Assembly (NCBI GenBank): GCA_964589725.1
Contig: CAZPUJ010000508.1
Coordinates: 1-17,761 of the forward strand
Reading direction: 5' to 3'
Source of the DNA: CAYSHJ01 sp964589725
GTDB lineage: Bacteria > Planctomycetota > Planctomycetia > Planctomycetales > Planctomycetaceae
DNA: 17,761 nt
In this document: positions 14,378 through 17,761 of the stretch, one piece after another
How positions within the stretch are numbered: the first letter of the stretch is position 1
Layout: each line of letters begins with the position of its first letter
Program-made: the position numbers and the translations under genes
The notes under the pieces: model-generated
The model's database searches: none
Seen by the model: only the letters and a program-made list of their open reading frames with translations
What the model was told of the DNA's origin: nothing

Positions 14378-15547
14378 TTAACCGAGCACTTGAATGAAGA
14401 GTTGTTCGTATGAAGCAACCATGGCGTCGAGTGTAAACCACTCTCTCACAGTCAGTTGTGCATTTTTAGCGAGTCGTTGGGCGAGTTCTGAATCGGTCAA
14501 CATGACCTCGATCTGGCGTTCCAGATCGGACACAGAATTTGGCTCGACTAAGAGGCCGGTCTCTTCCGGACGGACCAGTTCGTCCGTCCCTTCGACGCGT
14601 GACACGACAACCGGTAGTCCCGCCGCCATGGCCTCCAACACGATGTTGGGCATCCCCTCCCAAAGCGATGGCAGTACTAGGCAGTCGGCTCCTTTGAGCA
14701 GTTGGGGAACATTTGATTGACGGCCGGTCAATCGAATGGAGCGGACAAGACCTCGCTTGGTGATCCAATTTGTGATTTCATTCCGCAAAGGCCCATCACC
14801 GACGAGCAGCAGTTGCCAACTGGGGTGTCGTTGCAGCAAGTGCTCGAAGGCGTCAAGCAAGATCAACGGTGCTTTTTGTGGATCGAGCCGTCCCACGAAA
14901 ATCACCAGCGGAGCATCGTTCGAAAAGCCGAGCGCCTCGCGCGCCACAGCGGTCGCCGTCGCGAAGCGTTCAAAGTTGACTCCGTTTGAGATGCTGCAGA
15001 CTTTGGATCGCTCCAAGCCACCGTCAAGAATCGAGAACTCCGCGACAGCTCGACTCACGCAGACATTGTGATCGACAAATCCTTGAGTCAGCCAATCAAG
15101 CCACAGCGGCCAACGACTGCGGCGTTCGGCAACTCGAATGCCGCAGATAATGCGCGGAATTCCCGCCCACCAACCGGCAAGTCGGCCTACGATATTCGCG
15201 TGAAACAAAACGCATTGCAGGAGCGCCGGACGGAACTTTCGCAGTTCAGCGGCCAGTCGCCACACGACGCCGATTTGCCAACAGCTCTTTGCTCCGAGAC
15301 ACGTCACCTCGACGTTGCTGGCTGCCAGACTCTCAACCAATTGGCCGGGGCCGGACAAACAGAAGACATGAGGCATCCAGCGTTGACGATTGAGTCGAGT
15401 CACCAACTCAACCAGCATTCGCTCGGCCCCGCCAGGATCAAGTTCTGTGATGCAGAATGCGATGCGAGTCGGATCAAGGGAGCCTGGGATGGAGTTCGTC
15501 CGACGTTCGTCGGGATGAGATTCAGACGATACCATTCCGTCAGTCAT
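14378..15547 (-). CDS. GT4-family (GT-B fold) glycosyltransferase
   Basis: 389 aa from ATG at 15547. The N-domain begins RIAFCITELDPGGAERML, the GGAE motif of family-1/GT4 retaining glycosyltransferases. The C-domain has ISNGVNFERF, FVGRLDPQKAP, LLLVGDGPLR and the donor-binding EX7E motif in EGMPNIVLEAMAAGLPVVVS. It would transfer a nucleotide-linked sugar to a lipid, polysaccharide or protein acceptor at the cytoplasmic face of the membrane; donor and acceptor cannot be predicted. The frame extends upstream to 15799, but that part overlaps queA antisense and has no fold, so the later ATG is chosen. No Shine-Dalgarno is obvious. It is followed by mraZ on the same strand, 187 nt on, but mraZ has its own promoter. 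Confidence 0.9.
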   Translation of the reverse strand: MTDGMVSSESHPDERRTNSIPGSLDPTRIAFCITELDPGGAERMLVELVTRLNRQRWMPHVFCLSGPGQLVESLAASNVEVTCLGAKSCWQIGVVWRLAAELRKFRPALLQCVLFHANIVGRLAGWWAGIPRIICGIRVAERRSRWPLWLDWLTQGFVDHNVCVSRAVAEFSILDGGLERSKVCSISNGVNFERFATATAVAREALGFSNDAPLVIFVGRLDPQKAPLILLDAFEHLLQRHPSWQLLLVGDGPLRNEITNWITKRGLVRSIRLTGRQSNVPQLLKGADCLVLPSLWEGMPNIVLEAMAAGLPVVVSRVEGTDELVRPEETGLLVEPNSVSDLERQIEVMLTDSELAQRLAKNAQLTVREWFTLDAMVASYEQLFIQVLG

Positions 15548-15568
15548 CGAAGGCTCTAATCCCTGTCT

Positions 15569-15587
15569 TGCCACAGTTGCTGTGGCA
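15569..15587. repeat. Perfect 8-bp palindrome in the GT/queA divergent promoter region
   Basis: TGCCACAG (15569-15576), TTG, CTGTGGCA (15580-15587). It lies between the glycosyltransferase start and its predicted promoter. It could be an operator or a leader hairpin of the glycosyltransferase mRNA. Confidence 0.5.
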
Positions 15588-15616
15588 TGCGATGCGACCT
15601 TGTGAAATCTGATCGG

Positions 15617-15646
15617 CTTATAGCTGGCCAATCTTTTCGAGGTAAA
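15617..15646 (-). promoter_or_regulatory. Predicted promoter for the glycosyltransferase gene
   Basis: On the minus strand: TTTACC (15641-15646), an 18-nt spacer, then TATAAG (15617-15622, 5 of 6 to the -10 consensus). The start site would be near 15610, giving a leader of about 60 nt that contains the 15569-15587 palindrome. Confidence 0.4.
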
Positions 15647-15660
15647 TACGAGCATCCCGC

Positions 15661-16830
15661 ATGTCGAGCGAGTTGAATTCCGTCGAGTTTCCTTCATCAT
15701 CCGGTCTGCAGCGACCGTGGGATCAAGTTTCGGCATACGACTACGAGTTGCCGGAAGAGTTGATCGCAAAGGTACCGCTGCTAGAACGGGATGCCTCACG
15801 GTTGTTGGTGCTCAATCGGCAGACGGGCCAACGAAAACATCGCAGCATTCGTGATTTGCCGAATCTGCTTTCACCGGGTGATTGCCTCGTGTTGAACGAC
15901 ACACGGGTGCTGCCGGCGCGTCTGCTGGGGCAACGGGCTGGAACCGGAGGTAAGTGGGAAGGGATTTATCTCGGTCAGTCCGCGAGTGGAGCGTGGCGCC
16001 TGATTGGCCAGACGCGGGGCTACTTGAAGCCGGGCGATCAGATCGTCGTCTTGCCGTTGGGCGACAAAGTTCGCGACGAGTCAGACTCAGGCCAGTTCGG
16101 CGATTTGCTTCGGCTGACGTTGATTGATCGTGAGCCTGATGGCGTTTGGCTGATGCGTCCGGAACCGGCGGGTGATCCAGTCGAATTGCTGAACGAATTC
16201 GGCACGATGCCGCTGCCGCCATACATACATCGAAAAATAGCGACGGAGTCGGACTGGCAACGTTATCAAACGACGTACGCCATTCGGCCGGGTTCCGTGG
16301 CGGCGCCCACGGCAGGGCTGCATTTCACGGAATCGCTTTTACAGGCAATTCGGCAGCGCGGCATCGACGTCGTCAATGTGACGTTGCACGTTGGACTAGG
16401 CACCTTTCGCCCGATCAGTACCGAACGATTACACGAGCATCGCATGCATTCGGAGTGGTGTGAGATTGCCGAATCGACGGTGCGTTCGATTCAGGCCGCG
16501 CGGCAGCGAGGCGGCCGAGTTGTCGCCGTGGGGACGACGTCAGTTCGCACCCTGGAGTCGGCATCGTCAACGGGAACGCTCCAGCCGTGGCGTGGTGCCA
16601 CGTCACTTTTCATCCGACCGCCGTATGAATTTCGGTGTGTCGATGCCGTGTTGACAAACTTTCATTTGCCGCGCTCGACGCTGCTCGTTTTGGTGTCGGC
16701 GTTCGCGGGGATCGACGCGGTCAAAGTCGCGTATGCCGACGCGATTCGCCAGCGATATCGCTTTTACAGCTATGGCGATGCCATGTTGATCATCACCGAG
16801 ACTGGCTGCACAGAGTCTCTGGAATCGTGA
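15661..16830 (+). CDS. queA: S-adenosylmethionine:tRNA ribosyltransferase-isomerase QueA
   Basis: 389 aa. It transfers and isomerises the ribosyl part of SAM onto preQ1 in tRNA anticodons, giving epoxyqueuosine. Family motifs run the whole length: YDYELPEELIAK, LVLNDTRVLPARLLG, MPLPPYIHR, TYAIRPGSVAAPTAGLHF, TLHVGLGTFRP, HSEWCEI, VGTTSVRTLES, NFHLPRSTLLVLVSAFAG and YRFYSYGDAMLI. It is some 30-40 residues longer than many QueA proteins, because of an N-terminal extension of about 25 residues and a short charged loop (DKVRDESDSGQ). No in-frame ATG lies closer to the YDYELP motif, so the 15661 start is kept, though no Shine-Dalgarno is seen. No other queuosine genes are in the window. Confidence 0.97.
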   Translation: MSSELNSVEFPSSSGLQRPWDQVSAYDYELPEELIAKVPLLERDASRLLVLNRQTGQRKHRSIRDLPNLLSPGDCLVLNDTRVLPARLLGQRAGTGGKWEGIYLGQSASGAWRLIGQTRGYLKPGDQIVVLPLGDKVRDESDSGQFGDLLRLTLIDREPDGVWLMRPEPAGDPVELLNEFGTMPLPPYIHRKIATESDWQRYQTTYAIRPGSVAAPTAGLHFTESLLQAIRQRGIDVVNVTLHVGLGTFRPISTERLHEHRMHSEWCEIAESTVRSIQAARQRGGRVVAVGTTSVRTLESASSTGTLQPWRGATSLFIRPPYEFRCVDAVLTNFHLPRSTLLVLVSAFAGIDAVKVAYADAIRQRYRFYSYGDAMLIITETGCTESLES

Positions 16831-16945
16831 CGACGACAGAGACGACAGAAAAACCCAACGGTCTTCATCGCCTCGATGACGCCTGCTACGATCCGTCGTC
16901 GTGAAAGAGTCACATAACGATAAGTTGCCGCGGCACGAAAAATTC

Positions 16946-17761
16946 ATGGCGGGACAGGCGAACGGAATCGCACAATCAGTGGAGCTGAACTGCAGGACGC
17001 GTGGTCAACCCTCGCGCCGTGTTCGACAGCTTGGACGCAATTTGCGAGCGAGCCGTATCGATGGCGCGTTCTATGGCGTGACGATCGGGCTGGGCGAGAC
17101 GTACTTGCCGCTGTTCGTGCTGACCGTCGGGCTGAGCGAGGTGATGTCCGGTCTGGTGGTCAGTGTGCCGGTTCTGATCGGTGGCGTGTTACAGATGATC
17201 TCGCCGTGGGCTGTGCGCGGATTGCGGTCACACGGTCGATGGGTGATCTGCGTGGCCATCTTCCAAGCGGTGAGCTTTTTGCCGCTCATTGCCGCCGCAC
17301 TCTTCGGGCACATCTCCGGATGGGCCGCGATGGCCGTCGCCTCGTTGTATTGGTCGGGGAATTTGGCGGCCGGGGCCGCGTGGAACGTTTGGATCGGGAC
17401 GCTGATTCCACGTCCGATTCGAGCTCACTTCTTCGCCAAGCGAGTTCGATTGCAACAGTTGACGGTGCTGACGGGTTTTCTGGCCGCCGGCTTCGCGTTG
17501 CAGTTCGGAAAACAGCACGATTGCGTGCTGTTGGTGTTCGCGGTCTTGTTCACGATCGCCAGTCTGTGCCGTTTCGTGTCCGCCGGGTTGCTGTGTTTAC
17601 AGAGCGAGCCGCTGCCGCTGCCAGCCAACATGCGTCAGTTGCCAGTGTTCGAGCAACTGCGGCAGTATCGCAGCAGTCCGGGTGGACGATTGCTGTTGTA
17701 CATCATCTTGGTGCAGTTCGGCGTGTGGATTTCGGGACCATACTTCACGCCGTACATGCGA
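16946..17761 (+). CDS. MFS-like multi-pass transporter (3' end cut by window)
   Basis: 272 residues are visible before the right edge. A basic, hydrophilic N-terminus of about 45 residues is followed by at least seven hydrophobic helices. These begin DGAFYGVTIGLGETYLPLFV and continue through GLVVSVPVLIGGVLQ, WVICVAIFQAVSFLPLIAAA, the next helix at ASLYWSGNLAAGAAWNVW, and so on. A short charged loop (RAHFFAKRVRLQQL) falls between helices 4 and 5, as in the major facilitator superfamily. The substrate is unknown. The start could be ATG at 16946 or GTG at 16901, 45 nt earlier and in frame; neither has a good Shine-Dalgarno. It follows queA by 115 nt and may be co-transcribed. Confidence 0.8.
   Translation, partial: MAGQANGIAQSVELNCRTRGQPSRRVRQLGRNLRASRIDGAFYGVTIGLGETYLPLFVLTVGLSEVMSGLVVSVPVLIGGVLQMISPWAVRGLRSHGRWVICVAIFQAVSFLPLIAAALFGHISGWAAMAVASLYWSGNLAAGAAWNVWIGTLIPRPIRAHFFAKRVRLQQLTVLTGFLAAGFALQFGKQHDCVLLVFAVLFTIASLCRFVSAGLLCLQSEPLPLPANMRQLPVFEQLRQYRSSPGGRLLLYIILVQFGVWISGPYFTPYMR

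Noticed and set aside
15548..15799. Upstream extension of the glycosyltransferase
   Set aside because: It would overlap the 5' end of queA antisense and adds no glycosyltransferase motif.

Overview
This window looks like a piece of a planctomycete (Planctomycetota) chromosome. The pointers are a very large modular secreted protein with the planctomycete-type N-terminal motif FETLEDRYLLS, an FHA-linked nucleotide cyclase, a division/cell-wall (dcw) cluster with a LysM protein inserted in it, and GC-rich intergenic palindromes. The genus cannot be fixed from the sequence alone. Both window edges cut genes: the surface protein at the left end and an MFS-like transporter at the right end.

Layout from left to right. 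(1) 1-3307 (-): a truncated giant surface protein with an Fn3-like and metallophosphoesterase front half, then cadherin-like and DNRLRE-type modules. (2) 3308-4160: a gene-free stretch with a 76-bp palindrome, an AT-rich patch and a good promoter for the next gene. (3) 4161-4757 (+): a LURP-one/scramblase-like protein. (4) 4758-4996: a convergent spacer made largely of inverted repeats. (5) 4997-6388 (-): an NtrC-type sigma-54 response regulator, divergent across 574 bp from (6) 6963-8753 (+): an FHA-sensor-class III cyclase. (7) 14190 down to 8760 (-): mraZ, rsmH, a membrane LysM protein, an ftsL-like gene and a class B PBP (ftsI-like). Four TGGNN boxes at 10-nt steps lie in front of mraZ and look like a MraZ autoregulatory site. 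A 407-bp gap with hairpins separates mraZ from rsmH, and the LysM gene overlaps the 3' end of rsmH by 109 nt. (8) 14378-15547 (-): a GT4-type glycosyltransferase, divergent from (9) queA at 15661-16830 (+), followed by (10) the start of an MFS-like transporter.

The dcw genes form the main functional unit: a regulator (MraZ), the 16S rRNA methyltransferase RsmH, and three membrane proteins likely to act at the cell envelope. Planctomycetes are known to lack FtsZ, so a retained MraZ/RsmH/FtsL-like/PBP set with a LysM protein inside it is the part that most deserves experimental attention. The regulator and cyclase form a probable signalling pair by position only; no histidine kinase is in the window.

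No tRNA, rRNA, CRISPR array or transposase gene was recognised.
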